From positions 124,001-188,000 of the forward strand of contig JADJYX010000001.1 in NCBI GenBank assembly GCA_016719535.1: DNA of 64,000 nt, in the 5' to 3' direction. Below the pieces are notes generated by a model that was not told the DNA's origin, searched no databases, and was given only the letters and a program-made list of their open reading frames with translations. This document shows positions 49,165-57,837 of the stretch, in pieces. Position numbers and translations under genes: made by a program. Source of the stretch: Rubrivivax sp. GTDB lineage: Bacteria; Pseudomonadota; Gammaproteobacteria; Burkholderiales; Burkholderiaceae_C. Position 1 is the stretch's first letter; the number at the start of each line of letters is the position of its first letter.

Positions 49165-50738
49165 GGGGCGGACGCGGCTTCGCAGCCGGCGATGAAGGCT
49201 TCCTCGAAGACCGAATAGCCGGCGAGGTCGGCATGCGCGAAGCGCACGCGGCCGCTGCCGCCACGCAGCGCCGCGCGCGCCGCCGCGCTGTGCCGGCGCC
49301 CGGGCACCGGCACCGCCATCGCGTGGCCGTAGCGCATGAGGTCGATGCGCTGCACGCGTTCCGGCAGGTCGGGATGCGCCGGCGTCAGTTCGTCCAGCAT
49401 GCGCCGCGCCCAGTGCTGCCAGGGCTGGTCCAGCAGCGCCTGGCGCTCGGCGATCGGCACCGTGGCATAGGCCGTCAGCACAGTGGCACCGGCATGCGGG
49501 CGCAGGCTCTGGTGCATGGCGTCGACATAGCCCAGCGTGCGGCTGCCCAGCGCCGAGTACGGCACGCTGTCCCAGGCGCTGGGCAGCCCCGGGCGGTCCA
49601 GCGGCGGCTTGTCGATCTGCAGGTTGGCCACCAGCCAGGGTGCCTGCACGGTGGCGGCGGCGGCCTGGCGCAAGGCCTCGGGCGGTGTGTCCAGCACGCG
49701 CGTGGCGACGAACAGCGGCAGCGCCAGCACCACGGTGCCGGCGGTCCAGGTCTCGAAGCCGTCACCCTGCCGCACCAGCACCTGCACGCCGCGGCGCTGC
49801 TCGCGCACGCGCAGCACCACGCGGCCGCCGTGCAGGCGGCCGGCCAGCGGTGCCGCCAGGCGCTGCACCAGCCAGGCATTGCCCTGCGGCCAGGTGAAGA
49901 CCGGCTCGGCGGGCTCGTCGCCGTCGCCCGGCGTGGAAAAGCCATGCCGGCTGGCGAAATAGTGCAGCCCGGCCCAGGCCGAGACGGTATCCAGCCCGGC
50001 GCCGTAATCGTCGCGGCAGCTGTAGTCCAGATACCAGCGCAGCCGCTCGTCGGTGAGGCCCTGGCCGTCCAGCCAGGCGCCGAAGGTCTGACCGTCGAGC
50101 GCATCGTGCGCCGCCGTCCAGGCGGCGCGGTGGCTGGGGATCGCGAAGGCCGGCGCCGCCGCCACCGCGGCCGCGAAGCGCCGGTATTGCGCCAGCGTCG
50201 GCGATCCCGGCTCGGCCGGCGGCAGCAGGCCTTCGTGCCAGGCGCCGTCGATCCACAGCCGCTCCTGCGGGGCGTGGCAGAGCTGGCGCTCGTCGGCCAC
50301 GGTGCGGCCGGATTCCTGGCGCAGCAGGCCGATCTCATGCAGCCACTCGATCACCTCGTGCGCCGGCGCTTGCGGTTGCGGCAGGTAATGCGCGCCCAGC
50401 GGACAGGCCATGCCGGCCATCAGGTGGCCGCGGCTGTTGCCGCCGGGATGGTCTTCGAGTTCCAGCAGTTGCACGTCATCGACCCCGGCGCGGAGAAAGC
50501 CACGCGCCGCGGCCAGCCCGGCGATGCCGCCGCCCACCACCAGCACCGCAGCGCGGCGCGGCGTGGCGCCGCGCAGGTCGGTGGGCAGGGCCTCGCGCAG
50601 GCCATGGCCGCGGGCGTGGGAAGCACCGACCCAGCCGCCGGTCAACGCCGGTGCCTCGCCGCGCGTGCAGGCCGCCAGCGGCCAGGCGGCGGCGGCCTGC
50701 AGCCAGGCGCGACGGGTTACTGGTGCACGCGGCCCCAT
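49149..50738 (-). CDS. Tat-exported FAD-dependent amine oxidase-like flavoprotein
   Basis: A 529-residue protein. A Tat-type N-terminus with twin Arg and a lipobox-like LAAC (VTRRAWLQAAAAWPLAACTRG) is followed by the FAD dinucleotide-binding motif AAVLVVGGGIAGLAAARGFL and GNSRGHLMAGM. The remaining sequence resembles NAD(P)-binding amine-oxidase/protoporphyrinogen-oxidase-like proteins. It follows the aminopropyltransferase (22-bp overlap), so polyamine oxidation outside the cytoplasm is one guess. The Cys could anchor it to a membrane. Substrate unknown. Confidence 0.82.
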   Translation of the reverse strand: MGPRAPVTRRAWLQAAAAWPLAACTRGEAPALTGGWVGASHARGHGLREALPTDLRGATPRRAAVLVVGGGIAGLAAARGFLRAGVDDVQLLELEDHPGGNSRGHLMAGMACPLGAHYLPQPQAPAHEVIEWLHEIGLLRQESGRTVADERQLCHAPQERLWIDGAWHEGLLPPAEPGSPTLAQYRRFAAAVAAAPAFAIPSHRAAWTAAHDALDGQTFGAWLDGQGLTDERLRWYLDYSCRDDYGAGLDTVSAWAGLHYFASRHGFSTPGDGDEPAEPVFTWPQGNAWLVQRLAAPLAGRLHGGRVVLRVREQRRGVQVLVRQGDGFETWTAGTVVLALPLFVATRVLDTPPEALRQAAAATVQAPWLVANLQIDKPPLDRPGLPSAWDSVPYSALGSRTLGYVDAMHQSLRPHAGATVLTAYATVPIAERQALLDQPWQHWARRMLDELTPAHPDLPERVQRIDLMRYGHAMAVPVPGRRHSAAARAALRGGSGRVRFAHADLAGYSVFEEAFIAGCEAASAPCRCA

Positions 50739-52375
50739 TCGGCCTCGAAGGTGTGCACCAGCGACTGGTCGGACAGCCGGTTGGGGGGCATCGGCACGCG
50801 CGCCATGTCGGGCGGAAACTGCAGCAGCGCCGCAAAACCTTCGACGGTGAGGAAGCGCAGCCCCGGCGGCAGCGCCGTCGGCGCGCGGAACGGGCGCCGG
50901 CCGGCGACGATGAAGCCCCATTCGCCGAAGCTCGGCACATGGGCGTGGTACGGCGTGATCGTCAAGCCCACGGCCTCCAGCGTGCTGGCCACCGTCCAGA
51001 AGCTGCGCCGCGCCACCAGCGGCGAGGTCGTCTGCACCACCGCAAAGCCGTCGGCCGCCAGGTGGCGGTCGACCAGCGCATAGAAGCTGGTGGTGTAGAG
51101 CTTGCCGATCGAGAAATTGGTGGGGTCGGGGAAGTCGATGACGATGACGTCGAAAAACGCGTCGCTGCCCTCCAGCCAGCCGAAGGCGTCGGCATTGACG
51201 ATGCGCAGCTTCGGGCTGGCGAGCGCCTTCGCATTCAGCGCGGTGAGCAGCGGCTGGTTGCCGAACAGCCGCGTCATGTGCGGATCCAGCTCGACCAGCG
51301 TGACCTGCTCGACGCCGGGGTGCCTGAGGACCTCGCGCACCGCCATGCCGTCGCCGCCGCCCAGCACCAGCACGCGCTTCGGCGCGCCATGCGCGGCCAG
51401 CGCCGGGTGCACCAGGGCCTCGTGGTAGCGGTATTCGTCGCGCGAGTGGAACTGCAGGTTGCCGTTGAGGTACAGACGGACGCCGGCCGCGCCGCTGGTG
51501 ACGACGATGCGCTGGTAGTCGCTGCTTTCGCGCAGCACGATGCCGTCGCCGTAGAAGCGGTCCTCGGCCCAGGTGGTCAGGCGGTCGGCGCCGATCATCG
51601 TGGCCGCCAGCACCCCCACCACCGCGGCGCAGGCCGCGGCGTGCAGCCGCCAGCGGCGCAGCTCGCCGCGGAAGAGAAACAGCGCCCACACCGCCACCGC
51701 GGCATTGAGCAGCCCGAAGAAGACGCCGGTGCGGATGAGCCCCAGGTGCGGCACGAACAGCAGCGGGAAGGCCAGCGCCACCGCCAGCGCCCCCAGATAG
51801 TCGAAGGTCAGCACCTGCGACACCAGGTCCTTGAGCGCATAGCGCTCGTGGAACTGCCGCTTGAGGATGCGCATCACCAGCGGGATCTCCAGCCCCACCA
51901 GCGTGCCCACCACCAGCACCAGGCCGTACAGCAGCACCCGAAACGGCGCCACGCTGGCCGCCGGCAGGCTGTTGTGGGCGACAAACAGCAGCGCCGGCAG
52001 CAGCCCGCCGATCAGGCCGACCAGCAGCTCGATGGCGAGAAACTGCGCCACCAGCTGGCGCTCGATGAAGCGGCTCAGCCAGGAGCCGATGCCCATCGCG
52101 AACAGGTAGCTGCCGATGATGGTGCTGAACTGCAGCACCGAATCGCCCAGCAGGTAGCTGGCCAGCGCGCCGGCGGCCAGCTCGTAGACCAGCCCGCAGG
52201 CCGCGACGACGAAGACCGAGACCAGCAGCGCCAGCTCGGCGGGCGCGACCTTCGATGCCGCCGGCAAGGCCGGCGCATCGCCGTCAAGCGGCCGCCGTGG
52301 ATCCGGCTCCGCCGGTCCACCAGCGGCGCCCCCCCCGGGGGGGAGGCGGCCGAAGGCCGCTTCGGGGGGGGTCAA
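50717..52375 (-). CDS. membrane-anchored spermidine synthase (polyamine aminopropyltransferase)
   Basis: A 552-residue protein with about seven N-terminal membrane helices (residues ~47-260) and a C-terminal spermidine synthase domain: RIVVTSGAAGVRLYLNGNLQF, SRDEYRYHEALVHPAL, VLVLGGGDGMAVREVLRH and VIVIDFPDPTNFSIGKLY. The usual function is aminopropyl transfer from decarboxylated SAM; membrane-fused forms in DUF350/DUF4178 clusters are poorly understood. The TTG start at 52375 lies within a GC-rich repeat, so the first ~36 residues may not be real; TTG 52267 is an alternative. Confidence 0.85.
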   Translation of the reverse strand: MTPPEAAFGRLPPGGGAAGGPAEPDPRRPLDGDAPALPAASKVAPAELALLVSVFVVAACGLVYELAAGALASYLLGDSVLQFSTIIGSYLFAMGIGSWLSRFIERQLVAQFLAIELLVGLIGGLLPALLFVAHNSLPAASVAPFRVLLYGLVLVVGTLVGLEIPLVMRILKRQFHERYALKDLVSQVLTFDYLGALAVALAFPLLFVPHLGLIRTGVFFGLLNAAVAVWALFLFRGELRRWRLHAAACAAVVGVLAATMIGADRLTTWAEDRFYGDGIVLRESSDYQRIVVTSGAAGVRLYLNGNLQFHSRDEYRYHEALVHPALAAHGAPKRVLVLGGGDGMAVREVLRHPGVEQVTLVELDPHMTRLFGNQPLLTALNAKALASPKLRIVNADAFGWLEGSDAFFDVIVIDFPDPTNFSIGKLYTTSFYALVDRHLAADGFAVVQTTSPLVARRSFWTVASTLEAVGLTITPYHAHVPSFGEWGFIVAGRRPFRAPTALPPGLRFLTVEGFAALLQFPPDMARVPMPPNRLSDQSLVHTFEAEWGRVHQ

Positions 52376-52376
52376 C
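52285..52376. repeat. GC-rich extragenic repeat, copy A
   Basis: Contains GGATCCGGCTCCGCCGGTCC (52299-52318), then a CGCCCCCCCCGGGGGGG palindrome and CGGCCGAAGGCCGCTTCGGG. The first block recurs at 52693-52712. It overlaps the putative 5' end of the spermidine synthase gene. The repeat resembles REP-like intergenic elements. Confidence 0.6.
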
Positions 52377-52378
52377 GT

Positions 52379-52603
52379 CTACCCGTGCACGGCCGCCGAG
52401 ATGATCATGCCGATGGCGATGCACATCGAGCCCACGACGATGGCCAGCGCCATATTCTTGTGCTCGACGATCTCGGCCCACAGGTCGTAGGGCGTGAGCT
52501 TGTCGATGATGACGAAGCACAGCCAGAAGATCAGCACGCCGATCAGCGCGAACAACATCGAGCCGAAGAAGACGGCCGGCTTGAGCCACTCGATTCCCAT
52601 CAT
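52379..52603 (-). CDS. DUF350 membrane protein (YjfL-like)
   Basis: A 74-residue protein with two membrane helices (VFFGSMLFALIGVLIFWLCF and LAIVVGSMCIAIGMIISAAV) separated by the DUF350 loop DKLTPYDLWAEIVEHKNMA. AAAGGAAC lies eight bases before ATG 52603; a second ATG follows immediately. DUF350 proteins recur beside DUF4178, PspA/SPFH and spermidine-synthase-like genes in envelope-stress loci, as here. Its length is about half that of the four-helix E. coli YjfL, so it may dimerise. Confidence 0.85.
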   Translation of the reverse strand: MMGIEWLKPAVFFGSMLFALIGVLIFWLCFVIIDKLTPYDLWAEIVEHKNMALAIVVGSMCIAIGMIISAAVHG

Positions 52604-52677
52604 GGTCTGTTCCTTTTGCGTGCCCTCGATCATCGTCAGCGCCGCAGCGCACCGGCAGTAGCATGCCTCCGACGCAA

Positions 52678-52738
52678 CCAAGCGGCCGTCACGGATCCGG
52701 CTCCGCCGGTCCGTCGACGGCGCCCCCCCTGGGGGGCT
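52678..52738. repeat. GC-rich extragenic repeat, copy B
   Basis: Second copy of the block GGATCCGGCTCCGCCGGTCC (52693-52712), followed by CGCCCCCCCTGGGGGG. A further GAAGGCGCTTCGGGGGGG at 52819-52837 resembles the end of copy A, as if copy B were split by two hairpins. The G-rich half also resembles 30770-30801. Confidence 0.55.
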
Positions 52739-52748
52739 GAGCCCGGAC

Positions 52749-52776
52749 GTGACAGCGTCCCTGCGGACGCTGTCAC
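52749..52776. terminator. perfect 12-bp stem hairpin
   Basis: GTGACAGCGTCC-CTGC-GGACGCTGTCAC in the 235-bp gap between the DUF4178 and DUF350 genes. It could terminate or attenuate the leftward transcript or protect mRNA ends. No T-run follows on either strand. Confidence 0.45.
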
Positions 52777-52786
52777 GCCTGGCGAA

Positions 52787-52814
52787 GGCCGGCCGGCATG
52801 CTTGCCGGTCGGCC
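52787..52814. repeat. hairpin GGCCGGCCGGCA-TGCT-TGCCGGTCGGCC
   Basis: Twelve-base arms with one mismatch, ten bases beyond the previous hairpin. Together the two hairpins separate the DUF4178 gene from the DUF350 gene and suggest differential expression within the leftward block. Confidence 0.45.
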
Positions 52815-52838
52815 GGGCCGAAGGCGCTTCGGGGGGGA

Positions 52839-54449
52839 TCACTTATGCCTTCCGCCGCCGCTGGAGTATCCGCCCCAGGAGCCGCCGCCGATGCGGCTGC
52901 TGCCGCTGCCGGCGGTGCGCAGGCACTGCTGGTATTCGTTGCTGTTCTCGCCGAAGGCGCGGCGGGCATCGTCGCAGTCGTCGTCGCTGCAGGTGACGAG
53001 GGCGATCATCAACAGCATGAAGACCACGATCATGATCGCCGTGCGCGCCGTCGACGCCACCTTGTGCGCCGCCAGCGGCGCCACATCGCGCCGGAGCGCG
53101 GCCGGGTTGGCGATGCCGAAGGCCTTGGCCACCACCACGGCATCGAGCGTGCGCCCGGCTGACCACACCACCTCGCCGGCGGTCTGCTCCATCGACAGCC
53201 GTTCCGCCGAAGCCTTGCCGGTGCCGGCATAGTCGGTGACCTGGGCTTCCTCGCCGCGGCGCACGCGCCAGTAGAACTCGCCCAGCACCCAGGTCACCCG
53301 GGCGCGGTAGCTGTAGCCCTTCTGATAGGTGATGCCGCGCCAGGTCACGCGTGCGCCCTGGCCGCTGGGCGTGCCGGTGATGGGGCGCACCCAGCTCCAG
53401 CCGTCCTCCTCGGAATCGACCAGGAAGGCAAAACCGTGCTCGCGGTTGTAGAGCAGGTATTCGCGCCAGAAGACCTGCTCCTCGTCGTCGCCGGGGGCCG
53501 GCAGGTCGCAACGTTCGAGGTAGCCGACCCCCTGCCACGGCACCGCCTCCGAGGTGCCCAGCCGCAGCGTGCCGGTGGCACCGAGCGGGATCAGCGGCTG
53601 CAGCCCGCCCTCGCCGCTGTTGTTCTGGCGGTAATGCGCCAGCTCGCCGCCGACGCCCTGGGAGACATCGGTCACCGTGTGGCATTGCGCGCAGGCGATG
53701 GACTGCGTGGTGGCGAGCTGGATCGCCAGCGAGGCGCCGCAGCCCGGGCATTCGATGCTGCGGCCGGCCAGCGTCTTCTCGCTCGCCGCCGCCAGGCCGC
53801 TCATCTTCAGATCGGCCAGCAGCACCGGGCGGCCGACCGACCAGTGCGGCTGCTTCGGGTCGGCGTAGTCGAGCGTGCCGACCTCGTCCTGCACGTTGCG
53901 CAGGTCGACGACGATGAAGTCGCCCTCCAGCCGCGGCGGCGTCGGCAGCTCGCCCTGCGCCGCGATCAGGCGCGCCTTGACGATCGACGCCACCGTCCAG
54001 GCGCGGCCGTCGACGAACTGCGGGCGGCCCAACGGCAGCCGCACCGCGGTGGCGGCATCGGCCGGCGCGTCACCCGGCCAGGGGGCGTCGAAGGCGAAGA
54101 CGAAAGAGCCGTTGTCCTCGCTCAGCCAGCCCGATCGTTGGCCGTCGGGGCCGCCGTCGAAGAGGGCATGCCACTCGTTCCAGGTGCCGTCGGCATAACC
54201 CAGCTGCAGCCGGCCGACCAGGGTGAAGGCCATGCCCTTGTAGCGCCCGCTGGCGCCCAGCTGCAGCGGGCTGTGGTCGTCGAACAGCTCGGCGCTGGTG
54301 CCGATGCGCTTGAGCGCCTCGCCGTCGCGCACCAGCGTGCTGCGGCAGAAGCCGCACACCGCGCTGACCGAGGCGGCCGAGGCAAATTCGACGGGCGCGC
54401 CGCAGTTGGGGCACGCGGCCCGATAAGCACGCTGGGGTGACGTGGCCAC
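52839..54449 (-). CDS. DUF4178 domain protein with zinc-ribbon-like modules
   Basis: A 536-residue protein starting with GTG. Zinc-ribbon pairs occur at the N-terminus (CPNCGAP...CGFC) and in the middle (CPGCGAS...CAQC). Each is followed by a DUF4178-type beta domain (e.g. YKGMAFTLVGRLQLGYADGTWNEW and FAFLVDSEEDGWSWV). A membrane helix (ARTAIMIVVFMLLMIALVTC) precedes a Gly/Ser-rich tail (GGGSWGGYSSGGGRHK) like those of TPM/DUF4178 stress proteins. It follows the SPFH gene by 10 bp. The context points to an envelope-stress role; the biochemistry is unknown. Confidence 0.88.
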   Translation of the reverse strand: MATSPQRAYRAACPNCGAPVEFASAASVSAVCGFCRSTLVRDGEALKRIGTSAELFDDHSPLQLGASGRYKGMAFTLVGRLQLGYADGTWNEWHALFDGGPDGQRSGWLSEDNGSFVFAFDAPWPGDAPADAATAVRLPLGRPQFVDGRAWTVASIVKARLIAAQGELPTPPRLEGDFIVVDLRNVQDEVGTLDYADPKQPHWSVGRPVLLADLKMSGLAAASEKTLAGRSIECPGCGASLAIQLATTQSIACAQCHTVTDVSQGVGGELAHYRQNNSGEGGLQPLIPLGATGTLRLGTSEAVPWQGVGYLERCDLPAPGDDEEQVFWREYLLYNREHGFAFLVDSEEDGWSWVRPITGTPSGQGARVTWRGITYQKGYSYRARVTWVLGEFYWRVRRGEEAQVTDYAGTGKASAERLSMEQTAGEVVWSAGRTLDAVVVAKAFGIANPAALRRDVAPLAAHKVASTARTAIMIVVFMLLMIALVTCSDDDCDDARRAFGENSNEYQQCLRTAGSGSSRIGGGSWGGYSSGGGRHK

Positions 54450-54459
54450 GAGGCCGAGG

Positions 54460-55518
54460 CTATACGAGCTTCTTCAGCAGCTCCGCCTTCTTGGCGCTGA
54501 ACTCTTCCTCGGTCAGGATGCCCTTGGCCTTGAGGTCGGCCAGCTTCTCCAGCGTGGCCATCACCTCGTCGGGCTTGAGGCCCGTCGCTTGCGCCGCCTG
54601 CGCGGCCTGGGCTGCGGCCGCGGCCGCCGGGCTGGCGCCGGCCAGGCCGCCCTGCAGCTGCTGCGCCATCACCTGGCCCAGCGCCACGCCGGCACCCAGG
54701 CCCATGGCGTCGCCGACCACGCCGCCGCCACCACCCCCCGCGCCCTCGGCGAATTTCGGGATCGCCTGCGCCGTCTGGTACTGCATGAATTTGCCCATGT
54801 CGCCGCCGACCATGCCCATGCCGATCTTCTGGTCGAGGATCTTCTGCAATTCCTCGGGCAGGCTGACGTTCTGCACCGTCACCGATTCGAGCACGAGGCC
54901 GAGCTTGGCAAAGTCTTCGGTCGTCGCCGCCTCGAGCTGCGCGGCAAATTCCACCTGGTTGGCCGCCAGGTCGAGGAAGGGGATGCCGCTGGAAGCCACC
55001 GCGTCGCTGATGTGCTGCAGCATCAGCGCGCGCAACTGGCCGTCGATGTCGTCGACGGTGTAGCGGTCACGCGTGCCCGAGACCGTGGTGTGGAACAGCC
55101 TGGGGTCGCCGATGCGCCAGGCATAGTTGCCGAAGGCACGCAGCCGCACGGCGCCGAAATCCTTGTCGCGGATGCTCACCGGCTGGCTGGTGCCCCATTT
55201 GCGGTCCAGCTGCTGGCGCGTGCTGAAGAAATAGACGTCGCTCTTGAACGGGCTCTGGAACAGCTTGTCCCAGTTCTTCAGGTAGGTCAGCACCGGCAGC
55301 GTCTGCGTGGTGAGCTTGTACATGCCGGGGCCGAAGACGTCGGCCACCTTGCCTTCGTTGACGAAGACGGCCATCTGGCTCTCGCGCACGGTGAGCGAGC
55401 CGCCGTACTGGATCTCGTTGCCCGCCATCGGGTAGCGCCAGGCCAGCGTGCCGTCGCCGCTCTCCGTCCACTCCAGGATGTCGATGAACTGTTTCTTGAT
55501 GAAATCCATCAGTGCCAT
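54460..55518 (-). CDS. SPFH domain protein with SHOCT tail (YdjI/virion core-like)
   Basis: A 352-residue protein. An N-terminal SPFH/prohibitin-like domain (IEYGGSLTVRES-type strand, QMAVFVNEGKVADVFGPGMY, DRYTVDDIDGQLRALMLQHI) is followed by an Ala/Gly-rich linker and a C-terminal SHOCT motif (EKLADLKAKGILTEEEFSAK). There is no membrane helix. SPFH proteins of this class accompany DUF4178 and DUF350 genes and may assemble on membranes. It is the promoter-proximal gene of the leftward block and is divergent from the UbiH-like gene. Confidence 0.87.
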   Translation of the reverse strand: MALMDFIKKQFIDILEWTESGDGTLAWRYPMAGNEIQYGGSLTVRESQMAVFVNEGKVADVFGPGMYKLTTQTLPVLTYLKNWDKLFQSPFKSDVYFFSTRQQLDRKWGTSQPVSIRDKDFGAVRLRAFGNYAWRIGDPRLFHTTVSGTRDRYTVDDIDGQLRALMLQHISDAVASSGIPFLDLAANQVEFAAQLEAATTEDFAKLGLVLESVTVQNVSLPEELQKILDQKIGMGMVGGDMGKFMQYQTAQAIPKFAEGAGGGGGGVVGDAMGLGAGVALGQVMAQQLQGGLAGASPAAAAAAQAAQAAQATGLKPDEVMATLEKLADLKAKGILTEEEFSAKKAELLKKLV

Positions 55519-55599
55519 CGCCTTGCCCTCCTGTGCATGCCCCGCCCGGGCGCGGCCCATCATACTGGCGGGGTGAAGCAAGCAACAGGTGATCAACCG

Positions 55600-56778
55600 A
55601 TGCAGCCAACGGCCATGCGGATCGCGGTGGTGGGGGCCGGCCCGGCGGGGCTGGCGCTGGCCTTGCTGGCGGCGCGGCTGCTGCCGGCCGCGCAGCTGAC
55701 GCTCTACGACGCGCGCCCGCTGGATCGCGATGTGTCGGCCGACCCGCGCACGCTGGCGCTGTCGCTGGGCAGCGTGCAGTTGCTGCAGCGCCTGTCGGCC
55801 TGGCCGGCAGCGCAGGCCGAGCCCATCCTCGAGGTGCAGGTCTCGCAGGCGCCACCCACCGTGGCGATGGCCGAGGTGCGCATCGGCGCGGTCGAGCAGG
55901 CGGTGCCGATGCTCGGCGCCGTGCTCGCCTACGGGCCGCTGGTGGCCACGCTGCAGGCCGCCTGGCAGGCGGCGGTGGCCGCCGAGCCGCGGCGCCTGGC
56001 CAGCCGCTTCGGCGCGCCGGTGGCGGCGATCAAGCCGCTGACCTCTGGGGTGGAGGTCGACGCCGGCGTGGCCGAGACGCATGACCTGGCGGTGGTCGCC
56101 GAAGGCGGTGTCTTCGCCGAGCAGGCGCGCAAGGCGCTGGCGCACGACTACCGGCAGACGGCCTGGGTCGGCACCGTCACGCTGGAGGGCGCGCCGCGCG
56201 GCACCGCCTTCGAGCGCTTCACGCGCCAGGGCCCGCTGGCGCTGCTGCCGCTGCCGCCGGCGGCCGGCGGCACGCAGCGCGCCTCGATGGTGTGGTGCGT
56301 GAGCGCCGGCGACGACCCGGTGCGCGACCTCGACGCCGAGCAGCGCCGCCTGGTCCTGCAGACCCTGCTGCCGGCTGCCGCCGGCCACGTGCTGGCGGTG
56401 GGGCCGCTGAAGCACTTTGCGCTCGGGCTCAATGCCGAGCGCACGCTGGTGCATGGCCGGACGGTGAAGATCGGCAACGCCGCGCAGACGCTGCACCCGG
56501 TGGCCGGCCAGGGCCTGAACCTGGGCCTGCGCGACGCCCATGCGCTGGTCGACGCGCTGCGCTTGGGCGGCCCTGTCGACGCCGCGCTGCGGCGCGTCGA
56601 ATGGGCGCGCGCCCCCGACCGCTGGGCCACCATCGCCACCACCGACTTCCTGGCGCGCAGCTTCACCTGGGGCTGGCCGGGGCTGGGCACCGTGCGCGGC
56701 GCGGCGATGGCGGCGCTGCAGGCACTGCCGCCGCTGAAGGCCGCGCTGGCGCGGCAGATGATGGTCGGGTCGCGCTGA
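55600..56778 (+). CDS. UbiH/UbiF-family FAD monooxygenase
   Basis: A 392-residue flavoprotein hydroxylase: GxGxxG in AMRIAVVGAGPAGLALALLA, the DPRTLALSLGSVQLLQRL stretch typical of ubiquinone hydroxylases, and the second FAD motif IGNAAQTLHPVAGQGLNLGLRDA. It probably hydroxylates the ubiquinone ring. Which position (UbiH, UbiF or UbiI type) cannot be decided; the DG motif region near 160-180 looks degenerate (LAVVAEGG). It starts at ATG 55600 with only a weak AGGT upstream. Confidence 0.85.
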   Translation: MQPTAMRIAVVGAGPAGLALALLAARLLPAAQLTLYDARPLDRDVSADPRTLALSLGSVQLLQRLSAWPAAQAEPILEVQVSQAPPTVAMAEVRIGAVEQAVPMLGAVLAYGPLVATLQAAWQAAVAAEPRRLASRFGAPVAAIKPLTSGVEVDAGVAETHDLAVVAEGGVFAEQARKALAHDYRQTAWVGTVTLEGAPRGTAFERFTRQGPLALLPLPPAAGGTQRASMVWCVSAGDDPVRDLDAEQRRLVLQTLLPAAAGHVLAVGPLKHFALGLNAERTLVHGRTVKIGNAAQTLHPVAGQGLNLGLRDAHALVDALRLGGPVDAALRRVEWARAPDRWATIATTDFLARSFTWGWPGLGTVRGAAMAALQALPPLKAALARQMMVGSR

Positions 56779-57143
56779 GCGGCGGCCATGACCGCGATCA
56801 GGTCACAGGGCGGGTGCATCTGCACCGCCGGGCCCTGCAGGGCTCACACCGAGTGGTCCTTCAGGCCGAACACCTCGGCGCGTTCAGCGCCGCCGGGGGG
56901 TTACGCCTGATCAATCCAGGGCCAGTCGTCGCGGGTTGGCTCTCCGCCCTGATCGTTCCGGCCGTCGTCTGACAAGGGTCGAGATCGACAGGCACGGCCG
57001 ACGGGGGATTGGAGACCCCCCGGATCCAAGGGGGTGCAAGCGGGCGTCCGCGGAGCAGAATCAATCGGACTGCAGGTGCAGGTCGAGCTTGCCCGCCGAA
57101 AGCGGAGCAGGCGAGCCGGTTGAGTCTATGCCTTCGGGGGTGC
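56779..57143 (+). other. intergenic region upstream of PEP-CTERM gene
   Basis: No gene seen in 365 bp. A 24-base stretch (56796-56819 region) differs at two positions from part of the nitrilase-family gene near 62095-62118 (encoding MHPPCDLI on the opposite strand). GGAGACCCCCCGGATCC-type GC-rich sequence lies at 57010-57035. No clear sigma-54 or sigma-70 promoter for the PEP-CTERM gene was recognised. Confidence 0.4.
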
Positions 57144-57704
57144 ATGATGCACAGAGTCGCCAGGTGGATCGGTGTCACAGCCGCAGCCTTATTGCTGGCA
57201 TCGCCGGCAGTGGCCACGAATGTCAGCTATGACCTCACCAGGCTGTCCGGCAGCACATGGCAATACGACTTCACGATCACGAACGACACCTTGTCGGTTC
57301 CGATCAAGGAGTTCACGCTCTTCTTCGACCTGTCGGCATTCTCGAACCTGATGGCCACGAGCGGGCCTGCTGGCTGGGATCCCGTGGTTGCGCAGCCGGA
57401 CCCCGGATTGCCGGATGACGGCTTCGTCGACTGGGCTGCGCTGTCAGGTGGGATCGATCCCGGCGACTCATTGGGCATCTTCCAGGTTCGAGTCGACTTC
57501 TCCGGCCCCGCGCAACCGGGCATTCCATTCTTCGAGGTCGTCGACCCCGACAGCTTCGACACGCTGGATCGCGGAGACGCGGTCCCCAACGCCACGCCGG
57601 CACCCGGTACCTTTGCGCTGGTGGCCCTGGCGCTGCTGGGGGGGCTGGCAAGGCGCCGATCCTCTCCGGGGCAACGGTCGACAGGACACCGCATGACGGT
57701 CTGA
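57144..57704 (+). CDS. PEP-CTERM-type exported protein
   Basis: A 186-residue protein with a signal peptide (RWIGVTAAALLLASPAVA) and a variant C-terminal sorting signal, PAPGTFALVALALLGGLARR (Pro-Ala-Pro in place of Pro-Glu-Pro). The core is beta-rich (YDLTRLSGSTWQYDFTITND, FTLFFDLSAFSNL), similar to many short PEP-CTERM matrix proteins. The signal is followed by ~16 further residues. It precedes the PASTA-repeat gene on the same strand. Confidence 0.82.
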   Translation: MMHRVARWIGVTAAALLLASPAVATNVSYDLTRLSGSTWQYDFTITNDTLSVPIKEFTLFFDLSAFSNLMATSGPAGWDPVVAQPDPGLPDDGFVDWAALSGGIDPGDSLGIFQVRVDFSGPAQPGIPFFEVVDPDSFDTLDRGDAVPNATPAPGTFALVALALLGGLARRRSSPGQRSTGHRMTV

Positions 57705-57837
57705 GGCTGCGGAGAAGGGGCCAGCGGCCGATGTCGCTCGCCCCGTTTGGTGGACGAAGACGAGTGAGGACCGGCGGATGGACCAACAGGCCACTGCAGG
57801 TCATGGCCAGACAGGCTGCATGGGCAGGAGGAACGTC

